Origin: Prevotella sp.
GTDB taxonomy: Bacteria > Bacteroidota > Bacteroidia > Bacteroidales > Bacteroidaceae
DNA length: 49,693 nucleotides
NCBI GenBank assembly: GCA_018385335.1
Contig: JAHAZN010000079.1
Span: 1-49,693, forward strand
Direction: 5' to 3'
Positions 34,668-44,103 of the stretch are shown here, one piece after another; the stretch's first letter is position 1; each line of letters begins with the position of its first letter. The notes beneath the pieces are model-generated. The model was not told the DNA's origin. It made no database searches and saw only the letters and a list, made by a program, of their open reading frames with translations. The translations under genes were made by a program, and so were the position numbers.

Positions 34668-36977
34668 TTACTTATACTCTATCGTTAATGGAGTAGCCTG
34701 TGCCTCGAGATAACTATCGATATGCAGTTGCCATTCCTGCTGTGTCTGACAGTCGTTCTTGCTCCAGGCAGAGCCGAAAGCATAGCTGAAACGCTGCGAG
34801 TCGCTGACATTCTTCATGATGCCGAGGGCATGTCCTGCAGCGCCGTTCTTTGCCTGTGCAAACATCTTCTTTGTCGTAGTGCTCACACCATTGGGGAAGA
34901 GTGCAGCCACATAGATCTGGAAGTTCTGATTGTCGGGGTTGTCTGTCGGGTCGGCATACTGCACATAGTTGCTGCCCACCACCACGCTCTCAGTGTCTTC
35001 GGTATGAATGACCACGCCCGATGCCACATCGGCAGGTTTACTAAGTCCCTCATACCACACAGTCATCTTATTAAAGTGGCTCCCTTTGTCGAGACTCAGC
35101 AGACGGTGTTCCACTACAGAGTCGCCACGGAAGGCTACAGGATGATAGGTGAGGCTCACTGTGAAGCGCAGCGGTCCGTTGTCCAACAGCTCATAGTCTT
35201 TATAGCAGTAGGGATAAACAATCTCTCCGTCGTTCATCAGTGCGGGGGTACCGCAGCCGAGCGTAGGACCAACCTTATAGCAGTCGAGTCCGTTGCCCTG
35301 GTCAAAGTGGTAGCTCGTCTTCATATTGAGTGCGGCAGCAGCCTTCGCGTCAGTCTTCTTGAGTTCAGCGATGATAGGTTTGTTGACATCTTCCACATAG
35401 TAACGTTGCTCCACCACGAGTTCGGGTGTGTTTTTCAGCCACACATCATTACCAAAGGCTCGCTCACCAGAACGCTGGAGGGCAGGACCATAGCATCGAT
35501 AAGCCGTGAGGTCGTTCTCCCATGCGATGTCATCCACACGCTCAGGATACATCCTTCCGTAGCACACATTCTTATAATCAGCGGGCAAGCCTTTCTTCAC
35601 GGTGAAGACAGCAACACCGCAGGGACGGGCAGCCACATCGAGGAGCACCTTACCATCGTGTGTCAACTGATAAGCCACCTCCTGGCCACAGGCATTGGTC
35701 ACCACAAACTGGCGTCCACCTTTGATATTGAGTCGGTTGAAGACGGTAGGTGCATCAAGCGCTACCACCTCCTGGCGCTGCACGTTGCTCTCGTTGCGTA
35801 TCACCACCTTGAATGCTTTGTCGTCCTGGGGTGCTACCGACTGGTCTTCATATCTCTGTCGCTCGCAGGCAGCGAGGAGAAACGCCCCGGTGCCGAAGTT
35901 GGCTGTATTGGCAGCGGTGAGTTGCTGTCCCTTGATAGCCTTCTCACCGATGGGCTGTACATAGCCAATACTACCATCCTGTTGCAGCGCTACGGTAGTG
36001 AGATATTTCCATGCCTTGTCGATGACAGGTTGATAAGTAGCGTGGTCGAGCACTCCGTTGTTCACACCCCAGAGCAGTCCGTAAGTGAAGAAGGCGGTAC
36101 CACTCGTTTCTGGTCCTTCTGCCTGAGTGGCATCGAGCATAGAGCGAGTCCAGTAACCATCTTTTTGCTGACAGCGGCTCACACCCTCTGCCAACTGACG
36201 GAAACGCTGCAGGAAGAGAGGACGGTGGGCATAGTCCTCGGGCATATCTGCCAGCACCTTAGCCAAGCCAGCCAGCACCCATCCATCGCCGCGTGCCCAG
36301 AAATCTTTCTTCCCTGCCTCGGTCTTATGTTTAGGATAAACGTATTTACCGTCGCGATAGTAGAGCTGTTCTTCCTTGTCGAACATGAGTTGGTCTGCCC
36401 AGGTAAAGTTGGCTGTGAGCTTATCAAGATATTTCACGTTGCCTGTTGCCTTATAGAGTTTGGTGAGCACGGGCATCACCATGTAGAGTCCGTCAGCCCA
36501 CCACCAGAAGTCGTTGGCTGCCATAGCACACTCATGGTCCATCACCTCCTTGGCTCTCGCTATCTTATAATCGTTAGGGTTCATGGCATAGAGGTCGAGA
36601 TAGGTTTGGAAACATATCTGCCAGTCGCCAAAGAGCACATAGTCCTGTCCCTCACCATAGTTCTTATATTTCCATTTGGCGGGGTTAGTCTCGCGTGCCC
36701 CACTCCATTTGTTGTGTCGTGCCCACTTGTCGGCATATTCCAGCCACTGAGCCTTACCTGTCAGTCGGTAGGCTTCCATGTTTCCTGTGAAATAGGCGGC
36801 ATTGTCCCAGAAGGCATTCACCTCGGGCTGATGTGTAGCCTGCCAGTGGTTGTTCACTTTCTCTATCATCTCTAAGGTGGTCAATGCCTTGCGCATTGGA
36901 ACCTTCTTGGGTTTAGCCTCTGCTGTGGTGCAACAGAAGACAGCTGCCAAGATCATCAAAACTGCTGTTTGTCTCAT
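34668..36977 (-). CDS. GH105/GH88-type unsaturated glycuronyl hydrolase fused to DUF4861
   Basis: This 769-residue protein has a signal peptide (AVLMILAAVFCCTTAEA). Residues about 30-380 form an alpha6/alpha6 barrel of the GH105 type with WWWADGLYMVMPVL (catalytic-site D162) and DFWARGDGWVLAGLAKVL (D231). Residues about 390-769 match DUF4861, a beta-rich domain often joined to GH105 in Bacteroidetes. GH105 enzymes remove the unsaturated galacturonyl end left by rhamnogalacturonan or related lyases, so it likely trims pectin-type oligosaccharides in the periplasm. It sits without SusC/SusD genes, which is unusual. It starts 51 bases after the DPP4 gene. Confidence 0.87.
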   Translation of the reverse strand: MRQTAVLMILAAVFCCTTAEAKPKKVPMRKALTTLEMIEKVNNHWQATHQPEVNAFWDNAAYFTGNMEAYRLTGKAQWLEYADKWARHNKWSGARETNPAKWKYKNYGEGQDYVLFGDWQICFQTYLDLYAMNPNDYKIARAKEVMDHECAMAANDFWWWADGLYMVMPVLTKLYKATGNVKYLDKLTANFTWADQLMFDKEEQLYYRDGKYVYPKHKTEAGKKDFWARGDGWVLAGLAKVLADMPEDYAHRPLFLQRFRQLAEGVSRCQQKDGYWTRSMLDATQAEGPETSGTAFFTYGLLWGVNNGVLDHATYQPVIDKAWKYLTTVALQQDGSIGYVQPIGEKAIKGQQLTAANTANFGTGAFLLAACERQRYEDQSVAPQDDKAFKVVIRNESNVQRQEVVALDAPTVFNRLNIKGGRQFVVTNACGQEVAYQLTHDGKVLLDVAARPCGVAVFTVKKGLPADYKNVCYGRMYPERVDDIAWENDLTAYRCYGPALQRSGERAFGNDVWLKNTPELVVEQRYYVEDVNKPIIAELKKTDAKAAAALNMKTSYHFDQGNGLDCYKVGPTLGCGTPALMNDGEIVYPYCYKDYELLDNGPLRFTVSLTYHPVAFRGDSVVEHRLLSLDKGSHFNKMTVWYEGLSKPADVASGVVIHTEDTESVVVGSNYVQYADPTDNPDNQNFQIYVAALFPNGVSTTTKKMFAQAKNGAAGHALGIMKNVSDSQRFSYAFGSAWSKNDCQTQQEWQLHIDSYLEAQATPLTIEYK

Positions 36978-37028
36978 TATTATTTAAGTAGTATTAGTTG
37001 TTCTTCTCTTTCTCTCTCCCGCAGCTTT

Positions 37029-39260
37029 TTACTTCTTCATCTCACTGTTAAAGAAACTGATAGCCTGACGGAACAGGTGGTTGCGTGTGTTGCCGCCACT
37101 GATGCTATGGTTGCGGTTGGTATAGACATTCATCTTGAAGTCGATGTCGGCCTGCACCAATGCTTCGGCATACTCTGCGGTGTGACGGAAGTGGACATTA
37201 TCATCAGCCAACCCATGACAGAGTAGCAGCGCGCCGTGCATGTTCTTCAATCGAGCAAAGGGATTGATCTCATCGTAGCCCTGGGCATTCTCTTTGGGTG
37301 TACGCATAAATCGCTCGGTATAGATGGTGTCATAATACCTGAAGTTGGTGACCGGAGCTATCGCCACACCAGCCCTAAATACCGGTCGGCCTTCGCTCAT
37401 GCTCATCAGAGTGTTCCATCCGCCATAGCTCCATCCCCAGATGCCTATACGCTGACTGTCGATATACTGCTGTTTGCCTAACCAGAGGGCGGTCTCCACC
37501 TGGTCGCGCGACTCCAACAGACCGAGTTGCAGATAGGTGGATTTCTCAAATGCTGCACCACGTCCGCCAGTGCCACGATTGTCCACGCACACGGAGATAT
37601 ACCCCTCCTGCGCCAGATACTGCTCTAAGAGAGCACCCTGTCCAGCCATGCCGATACCCCAGGTGTTGAGTACCTGCTGACTGCCCGGACCACCATATTG
37701 ATACATGATGACGGGATATTTCCTGTTGGCATCGAAGTTGGCAGGTTTCACCATCCACCCATTGAGTTCCACGCCCTCAGCGGTAGTGAAACAGAAGAAC
37801 TCTCTCGTTCCCAGGGTATATTTGCCAAGCTGGTCGAGCAGCGACTTGTTGTCGATGAGCATCGCCAGCTGCTTGCCCTGCTGATTGAGCAGTGCATACT
37901 GCCATGGGTGGTTGGCATCGCTCCATATATGGATGAGATACTTGAAGTTGGCACTGAAGATGGCGCTATTGAATCCTTCGCGGGAGGCGATACAGTTGAT
38001 TTTTCCTGTGGCTGTCCACACATAAATCTTCTGGTTGACCGCCTGTCGGAAATCCTTAGGACTCTCATTGGCTGCAAAATAGACATTGCCCGTAGCCTCA
38101 TCTATACCATAGAGGGTGGTCACCTCCAATGCCTGTCCCTCGGTATGTCGCAACAGTTTACCTGTCATGCTATATATATAAAGGTGGTTGTTGCCTGAGC
38201 GCTCGCTGGCGAGGAGGATATGACTCTTCGTGATACGGATGGTAGAGAGTGTCTCTTCCTTGACATATTTCTCCGCCTTGTCTTCTATCACCAACTGACT
38301 CATGGTGGAGAGGGGGTTGGCGAGATAGATGCGCAACATATCCTGATGGCGGTTGAGGGTGACCACAGCCACTTTGGAGGCATCGTCGGTAGCCATAATA
38401 CGCGGCACATAGCCGTCGTTGTCTATCGGCACCTGCAGCTGTCGCGTCTGATGCGACTTGATATCGTAGCTCATTACGCTCACCTCGGCATTATCGGCAC
38501 CTGCAATAGGGTATTTATATCTGTAGAAGCCGGGATAGTCGGCATACTCATTCTTGGCAGGGACGAGTCCTTTATACCACTGGAAGGCGAACTCTCTCAC
38601 CTTGCGCTCGTCATAACGCACCCAGCACAACTGTCGGCTGTCAGCGGTGAAGACCATGCTACTGTTGGTAGCAAACTCCTCTTCGTTGACCCAGTCGGGG
38701 ACGCCATTGATAATCTCATTAAATTTTCCATCCTTGGTCACCTGACTCTCAGCATTGTCGTAGAGCAGTTTTACCAAGTGGATATTATTCTCTCTCACGA
38801 AAGCCACCATCTGTCCGTCGGGCGAGAAGACAGGAGTCTGCTGTGCAGCTCCTTCTGAGAGAGGTTCGAGTTTGTTGTTGCGCAGACTATACAGGTAATA
38901 GACGGCTGTGAAAGAGCGACGATAAATCATCTTGGTCTCGGTCTGTATGAGCATCCTTGTTCCGTCGGGACTCATGATATAGCCGTCGATGCGCTCAAGT
39001 TTCTTACCACGGGCGGTGCTGACATCAAAGAGCACCTGTGTCTGTTTTCCCGTCTTATAGGAATAGGCAATGACTTGCTTGCCATCCTTGCTCATCTGTG
39101 CATACTGCTCTCCGTCGGCAAGCGGGGTGACAGCAGCCAACCGTTCGCCATAGAGTGTTCCTGATACCACAGTCTTGATATCCAACCGTTCTGCCTTGAC
39201 TATGCTCATAGGTATCATCATCAATAGAAAAATCAACCAACGGGTTTTCATTTGCTTCAT
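37029..39260 (-). CDS. Dipeptidyl peptidase IV-like S9 protease
   Basis: This 743-residue protein has a signal peptide (LIFLLMMIPMSIVKA), a beta-propeller (about 60-490) with the substrate-binding double Glu in WVNEEEF, and an alpha/beta-hydrolase domain. The catalytic triad is S611 (GWSYGGW), D686 (HGLADDNVHF) and H718 (NRNHSI). Such enzymes cut X-Pro or X-Ala dipeptides from oligopeptides in the periplasm or at the surface. Met4 (39251) is an alternative start. It lies 13 bases after the DUF389 gene. Confidence 0.93.
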   Translation of the reverse strand: MKQMKTRWLIFLLMMIPMSIVKAERLDIKTVVSGTLYGERLAAVTPLADGEQYAQMSKDGKQVIAYSYKTGKQTQVLFDVSTARGKKLERIDGYIMSPDGTRMLIQTETKMIYRRSFTAVYYLYSLRNNKLEPLSEGAAQQTPVFSPDGQMVAFVRENNIHLVKLLYDNAESQVTKDGKFNEIINGVPDWVNEEEFATNSSMVFTADSRQLCWVRYDERKVREFAFQWYKGLVPAKNEYADYPGFYRYKYPIAGADNAEVSVMSYDIKSHQTRQLQVPIDNDGYVPRIMATDDASKVAVVTLNRHQDMLRIYLANPLSTMSQLVIEDKAEKYVKEETLSTIRITKSHILLASERSGNNHLYIYSMTGKLLRHTEGQALEVTTLYGIDEATGNVYFAANESPKDFRQAVNQKIYVWTATGKINCIASREGFNSAIFSANFKYLIHIWSDANHPWQYALLNQQGKQLAMLIDNKSLLDQLGKYTLGTREFFCFTTAEGVELNGWMVKPANFDANRKYPVIMYQYGGPGSQQVLNTWGIGMAGQGALLEQYLAQEGYISVCVDNRGTGGRGAAFEKSTYLQLGLLESRDQVETALWLGKQQYIDSQRIGIWGWSYGGWNTLMSMSEGRPVFRAGVAIAPVTNFRYYDTIYTERFMRTPKENAQGYDEINPFARLKNMHGALLLCHGLADDNVHFRHTAEYAEALVQADIDFKMNVYTNRNHSISGGNTRNHLFRQAISFFNSEMKK

Positions 39261-39273
39261 ATCGTATCGTTAA

Positions 39274-40629
39274 TTATTTTACTATCACTTGCAGGGAATC
39301 AATCTTCAGTCGCTGCTGCAGCCAGTCGTGCAGACGTTTGACATCGAGTGCTGCTCCCTTGGTCTTTTGTTGGGTCTCTACGACAGCCACAACCATCGTT
39401 GCCGACGAATCGCGTGTCATCTGGGCGATGCTCATCGTGCCCATACCGAGACTCTTCACCGTGGGGAAGAGCACATTGAGTTCACTTCGCAGCACCTGGG
39501 GTGTAGCCAGCAGTTCTTCGTATTCATTCACCTTCTCCTCCAAATTGCGTATCTTCGTTGACTGTTGAAGGAGTTTCTGGGTGTTGACATTGTTCGACTG
39601 CGAGATATTGTTGAGTCGGGAGTTGAGCACCAGGACACTATCCGACTGCGTGCCCTGTATCAGCTTTAGTTTGTAATCCTGGAGCCCGTAGTTACCCATG
39701 CGGTCCTCGACAAAGGCTATCTGTTGGGCAGTGACTTCCTTACCCACAACAGCTACATTCACCACCTTCTTCTCTTCATCTACATCGTGGGAAATCATCT
39801 GCGTTCCAGCAAAAGTCATCTCCGTCTTGAGGAAACGGTTGACGTTGGTGTTGAAGATACTGCGGCGTATGATACCAACGGTCATAAACGTGGCGGGGAG
39901 CATGGTTGCCACCACCACGGCGACAATGTATTTCCTTACCTTGTCAAAACGCTGTCGGTCAACAAACTGTTTCTTCTGAAACTTCATCATCCTCACACCG
40001 ATATAGGTAGCAAGACAGATGAACACCGTGTTGATGAAGAAGAGATAGAATGCACCGAAGAAATAATAGAGGTTACCCATCGCCAGTCCATAGCCGGCAG
40101 TACAGAGGGGCGGCATCAGCGCTGTGGCAATGGCCACACCAGGGATAACATTCCCCTTGCCCTTGGTGGCGATGGCTACGATGCCAGCCAGACCACCACA
40201 GAGGGCGATCAGCACATCATAGAGTGTAGGCGAGGTGCGCGCCAGCAACTCCGACTGAGCCTCATCCAGCGGTGTGATAAGGAAGTATAAGGTGGCGGTA
40301 AGCACACTGATACCAGTGGCTACAAGATAGTTTTTCAGTGCCGTCTTCAGCAGCCCGAGGTCATTGATACCGATACCCAGTCCCATGCCGATGATTGGTC
40401 CCATCAGCGGGGAGATGAGCATGGCACCGATAATCACAGCAGTGGAATTGACATTCAGTCCCAGCGAAGCGATAAAGATAGCAAAGATAAGCACCCAGAG
40501 GTTGGCGCCCTTGAAAACAACGCCACTGGCGATATACTGCAACGTAGCTTCCTCTTCCTCCTTATCTGGAAGAATATTGAAATAGGATCTGATAAGGGTC
40601 CAAATACCATTCTGTTCCGGTGTCATCAT
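39274..40629 (-). CDS. DUF389 membrane protein (TIGR00341-like)
   Basis: This protein of about 451 residues starts with a cytoplasmic segment, then has about five or six membrane helices with the family patterns LNVNSTAVIIGAMLISPLMG and VIPGVAIATALMPPLCTAGY. A long C-terminal soluble part with a coiled coil (NTQKLLQQSTKIRNLEEKV) follows. The family's role is unknown. The start is placed at 40629 (or 40626) rather than at ATG 40644, because the -7 box ends two bases before that ATG, so transcription would begin inside it. It heads the seven-gene minus cluster. Confidence 0.85.
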   Translation of the reverse strand: MMTPEQNGIWTLIRSYFNILPDKEEEEATLQYIASGVVFKGANLWVLIFAIFIASLGLNVNSTAVIIGAMLISPLMGPIIGMGLGIGINDLGLLKTALKNYLVATGISVLTATLYFLITPLDEAQSELLARTSPTLYDVLIALCGGLAGIVAIATKGKGNVIPGVAIATALMPPLCTAGYGLAMGNLYYFFGAFYLFFINTVFICLATYIGVRMMKFQKKQFVDRQRFDKVRKYIVAVVVATMLPATFMTVGIIRRSIFNTNVNRFLKTEMTFAGTQMISHDVDEEKKVVNVAVVGKEVTAQQIAFVEDRMGNYGLQDYKLKLIQGTQSDSVLVLNSRLNNISQSNNVNTQKLLQQSTKIRNLEEKVNEYEELLATPQVLRSELNVLFPTVKSLGMGTMSIAQMTRDSSATMVVAVVETQQKTKGAALDVKRLHDWLQQRLKIDSLQVIVK

Positions 40630-40645
40630 CTCTTTCTTTTTCATG

Positions 40646-40653
40646 CAAAGGTA
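40646..40653 (-). promoter_or_regulatory. -7 box of the DUF389-DPP4-GH105 cluster
   Basis: TACCTTTG on the minus strand. +1 falls at about 40643-40642. No -33 TTTG is visible. Confidence 0.6.
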
Positions 40654-40769
40654 ACATTTTTCTTTTTCTTCTTTCTGCCCTATCTCAAGAAAAATGTGAA
40701 ATAAACAAAAAGTTGCATCGTGCGTCTAAAAATGTTGCACAAAAATTATCTTTTGCGCATTATTTTGCC

Positions 40770-40777
40770 TACTTTTG
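40770..40777 (+). promoter_or_regulatory. -7 box of exchanger gene
   Basis: TACTTTTG predicts +1 near 40781 and a leader of about 38 bases to ATG 40819. It lies inside a longer open frame that begins at 40720, which argues against that earlier start. Confidence 0.6.
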
Positions 40778-40818
40778 CACCACTATTCACTTTTATTACA
40801 TTTTTTTTTGCGAGAGAT

Positions 40819-42510
40819 ATGGATTGGCTTACTCAATTGTTTGCATCTACTGACTCTGTGGCACACATCGCTCTGCTGTATGCTATCGTAATTGCTGTTG
40901 GTGTGTTATTGGGGAAAATCAAGTTTGGCAAGGTAGCGCTCGGTGTCACCTTCGTATTGTTTACTGGCATTGTAGCCGGACATATTGGAATGACTGCTCC
41001 TGCGCCTATCATTACCTTTATTCAAGATTTCGGACTCATCCTCTTCGTCTTTATGATTGGTCTGCAGGTGGGTCCCGGCTTCTTTGAGAGTTTCCGCAAG
41101 GGTGGCGTCACGCTCAACATCCTTGCCATCTCTACCGTGTTGCTCAACGTGGCAGTGATGTTTGGATGCTATTATTTCTTCTTCGACACATCCAATCCCG
41201 TCAACCTGCCCATGATGGTGGGAACACTTTATGGTGCCGTCACCAACACCCCTGGTCTCGGTGCAGCCAACGAGGCGCTCTCCAATGTCTTTTCTGATGG
41301 TAACATTCCACAGATAGCTTCTGGCTATGCCTGTGCTTATCCCTTAGGCGTCATCGGCATCATCGGTGCCACCATCCTCATCAAATATCTCTGCAACATC
41401 AAACTGGAGAAGGAGGAGGAGCAGCTGGAGCGTGAGGCATCAGACAATGCGCATGTCAAGCCGCACAAGATGCACCTCAAGGTGACCAACAGTTATCTTG
41501 CAGGTAGGACGCTCCTGCAGATTCACGATTTCCTCAACCGCGACTTCGTATGCTCCCGCATCCTGCACGACGGTCATGTGAGCATCCCTAACCGTGATAC
41601 TGTCTTCGAACTGGGCGACCAAATTTTCGTTGTCTGCGCCGAGGCCGATGCCGAAGCTATCATCGCATTCATCGGTCCGGAGATAAAGGTAGATTGGGAG
41701 AAGCAGGACCAGCCCTTTGTATCGAAGCGCATCCTCATCACACGCCCGTCGATCAACGGAAAGACACTGGGACAGATGCACTTCTCATCGGTCTATGGAG
41801 TCAACGTCACACGTATCACCCGACAGGGTATGGACCTCTTCGCCAGCAGTTCGCTCGCACTGCAGGTGGGCGACCGCATCATGGTGGTGGGACCCGAAGA
41901 CCTGGTGAACCGCGTATCAGAGGTGCTTGGCAACTCTATCAAACGCTTGGATGCACCTAACATCGCCACCATCTTCCTCGGCATCTTCATCGGTATCATC
42001 TTCGGTTCGCTGCCTATCGCCATCCCTGGCATGCCCGTACCGCTCAAACTGGGTATCGCCGGCGGACCGCTCATCATAGCCATCCTCATCGGTCGCTATG
42101 GCTACAAGGTGCACCTCGTCACCTACACCACCACGAGTGCCAACCTCATGCTACGCGAGATAGGACTGGTGCTCTTCCTTGCCAGCGTGGGCATCAAGGC
42201 GGGAGCAGGATTCTGGAACACCGTGGTACAGGGAGAAGGACTCTACTATGTGTTCACCGGTTTCCTCATCACCATCATCCCCATCCTCATCATCGGTCCT
42301 ATCGCCCGACTGAAGTTTAAGTTCAACTACTTCACCATCATGGGAATGATTGCTGGAACCTACACCGATCCACCTGCACTGGCATACGCCAACCAGAGCT
42401 GTTCGAAAGAAGCACCCGCCGTGGCCTATTCCACCGTCTATCCGCTGAGTATGTTCCTCAGGATATTAGCGGCGCAACTCATCATCCTGCTCTGTTGCAG
42501 TGGTGTATAA
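40819..42510 (+). CDS. Aspartate:alanine exchanger (YidE/YbjL/SucE-type) transporter
   Basis: This 563-residue membrane protein has the duplicated layout of the AAEx family. About five N-terminal helices ([51 protein letters not shown]) are followed by two soluble TrkA-C-like domains (about 215-385: [44 protein letters not shown] split), then about five C-terminal helices with [17 protein letters not shown]. The family contains AspT (aspartate/alanine antiport) and SucE (succinate export). Next to Na+-decarboxylase subunits, a dicarboxylate or succinate role is the best inference. ATG 40819 is chosen because of the promoter. Confidence 0.87.
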   Translation: MDWLTQLFASTDSVAHIALLYAIVIAVGVLLGKIKFGKVALGVTFVLFTGIVAGHIGMTAPAPIITFIQDFGLILFVFMIGLQVGPGFFESFRKGGVTLNILAISTVLLNVAVMFGCYYFFFDTSNPVNLPMMVGTLYGAVTNTPGLGAANEALSNVFSDGNIPQIASGYACAYPLGVIGIIGATILIKYLCNIKLEKEEEQLEREASDNAHVKPHKMHLKVTNSYLAGRTLLQIHDFLNRDFVCSRILHDGHVSIPNRDTVFELGDQIFVVCAEADAEAIIAFIGPEIKVDWEKQDQPFVSKRILITRPSINGKTLGQMHFSSVYGVNVTRITRQGMDLFASSSLALQVGDRIMVVGPEDLVNRVSEVLGNSIKRLDAPNIATIFLGIFIGIIFGSLPIAIPGMPVPLKLGIAGGPLIIAILIGRYGYKVHLVTYTTTSANLMLREIGLVLFLASVGIKAGAGFWNTVVQGEGLYYVFTGFLITIIPILIIGPIARLKFKFNYFTIMGMIAGTYTDPPALAYANQSCSKEAPAVAYSTVYPLSMFLRILAAQLIILLCCSGV

Positions 42511-42577
42511 TCTGCAATTAAAATTACTGAGAGTTAAAATACAAAAAATCCAAACCTTTCAATCAAAAGTCCAACTT

Positions 42578-43549
42578 ATGTTTCATTCATCAAACAAACT
42601 ATTGTTGACCGCTTTTCTGCTGAGCTCATCCTTATTGGGACACAGCCAGATAGACCAGAGCATCAAACTCAATGAGGTGATGACGGTCAACACCTCGAAC
42701 ATCCAGGACGAGTATGGTGAATACAATGCTTGGGTGGAGATAGCCAACGTTTCGCATTCCACCTATAACATTCGTGGCATGTATATCACCACCGACACGT
42801 CGGTACTCAACGAGACGATGAGCGTTCCTGAGCGTATCAAGCGCATGAGTATTATCCCCAATGGTGAGCCTCGCACTAACCTCACAGCACGCCAGCATCT
42901 CGTGTTCTATCTTAACAGCACCCCCACCAAAGGCTCACTGCACCTCAACACAAAGGTGAACGAGGGAGAAAAGGTTTGGATTGCTTTATACAGCGGTAAC
43001 GCACGCGATATCATCGACTCAGTGACGGTGCCTGTCATGAAAGCCAACCAGTCGTATGCGCGCATCCACGATGGTGCTGATCTTTGGCAACTCAAGGCTG
43101 CCGAACTGGTAACACCGGGCATTTCCAACATCACACAGGCGAGCGAGAGCAAGACCGACAAACTGAAGAGAGAAGACCCACATGGCATTGGCATCACCGT
43201 GCTCGCCATGGGCATCGTGTTCTTCTGTCTCGGACTCCTCTTCGCATTCTTCTCGCTCTTCGGATTCTTCATGCGTCATAGCTCTCAAATGGCTAAGATA
43301 CAGCCAGTGAAAGCTGGCGTAAAGACGGTAGAGAAGACCAAGGAGATAGGTCACAAGACCAACGTCATCCTGCAAGACGGACTGAAGAGCAAGGGTATCG
43401 ACAAGGAGGTGTATATCGCTGTCATCTCTATGGCACTCAAACAGTATCAAGACAATGTGCATGATGTGGAGAGCGGCGTAATCACTATCAAACCCAAGAC
43501 GACCGACTGGAATGATGAGTATTTCCAGATGACTCAATTCCACGAATAA
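42578..43549 (+). CDS. Na+-translocating decarboxylase gamma subunit fused to lamin-tail domain
   Basis: This 323-residue protein has a signal sequence (LLLTAFLLSSSLLGHSQ) and an extracytoplasmic lamin-tail-like beta domain at about 29-184 (KLNEVMTVNT, EYNAWVEIANVSHSTYNIRG, WQLKAAELVTPGISN). One membrane helix follows at about 203-232 (GIGITVLAMGIVFFCLGLLF), which resembles the OadG helix, and then a cytoplasmic tail. Bacteroidales carry this LTD-OadG form next to the biotin and beta subunits. The gamma subunit anchors and stabilises the complex. Upstream in-frame codons from 42500 overlap the previous gene and have no family support, so ATG 42578 is chosen. Confidence 0.83.
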   Translation: MFHSSNKLLLTAFLLSSSLLGHSQIDQSIKLNEVMTVNTSNIQDEYGEYNAWVEIANVSHSTYNIRGMYITTDTSVLNETMSVPERIKRMSIIPNGEPRTNLTARQHLVFYLNSTPTKGSLHLNTKVNEGEKVWIALYSGNARDIIDSVTVPVMKANQSYARIHDGADLWQLKAAELVTPGISNITQASESKTDKLKREDPHGIGITVLAMGIVFFCLGLLFAFFSLFGFFMRHSSQMAKIQPVKAGVKTVEKTKEIGHKTNVILQDGLKSKGIDKEVYIAVISMALKQYQDNVHDVESGVITIKPKTTDWNDEYFQMTQFHE

Positions 43550-43610
43550 TTCCTTCACCACACCTATTTAACACATAGATTATCAAATATCAATCAAAAA
43601 AAGTATTATT

Positions 43611-44066
43611 ATGAATAAGTATCAATATAAAGTTCAAGGCGTTGATTACAACGTAGAGATAGAAGAAGTGTCTGGCAACTTGGCCAAAGTGAATGTCAAT
43701 GGTATCCCCTTTGAAGTGGAGCTCCAGCAGCCTATCAATGCTGCACAGGCCATCACCCGTCCTAAGGTGAGCGCCCCCAAATCCGCTCCTGCCGCCGCTC
43801 CTGCCGCCGCTCCAAGTGTAGCCGCTCCTGCCGCTGCTCCTGTTGCAGGCAATGGCACTTCTGTCAAATCACCGCTCCCCGGCACCATCACCGCTGTCAA
43901 TGTCAAGGTTGGCGACAAGGTGAACAACGGCGACACCGTAGTGGTCTTGGAGGCAATGAAGATGCAGAACAACATCGAAGCCGAGACAACAGGTACCATC
44001 ACATCAGTAGCTGTATCTGCAGGCGACTCCGTGATGGAAGGTTCGGTGTTGGTAACCATCGGTTAA
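43611..44066 (+). CDS. Biotin carrier subunit of Na+-translocating decarboxylase
   Basis: This 151-residue protein has an N-terminal part (1-45), an Ala/Pro-rich flexible linker (about 52-80) and a C-terminal biotinyl domain with EAMKM; biotin would be attached to K117. It carries the carboxyl group from the carboxyltransferase (alpha) to the membrane beta subunit. It is coded between the gamma and beta subunits. Methylmalonyl-CoA decarboxylase is the most likely enzyme in a propionate-forming Bacteroidales; oxaloacetate decarboxylase is an alternative. Confidence 0.93.
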   Translation: MNKYQYKVQGVDYNVEIEEVSGNLAKVNVNGIPFEVELQQPINAAQAITRPKVSAPKSAPAAAPAAAPSVAAPAAAPVAGNGTSVKSPLPGTITAVNVKVGDKVNNGDTVVVLEAMKMQNNIEAETTGTITSVAVSAGDSVMEGSVLVTIG

Positions 44067-44103
44067 TCATAACTATTCTCTCACTCTGACTTGATTTTTC
44101 GTT

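Noticed and set aside
33051..34688. 545-codon plus-strand open frame antisense to Gfo/Idh and DUF4421
   Set aside because: The minus-strand genes have clear families, signal peptide and coupled starts; the antisense product has no family and crosses two genes.
34722..36875. 717-codon plus-strand open frame antisense to GH105-DUF4861
   Set aside because: It mirrors the codon bias of the real gene; no recognisable domains.
40720..40818. Longer N-terminus of the exchanger protein
   Set aside because: The -7 box lies inside this stretch, so it would not be transcribed from that promoter; family proteins start near MDWLTQL.
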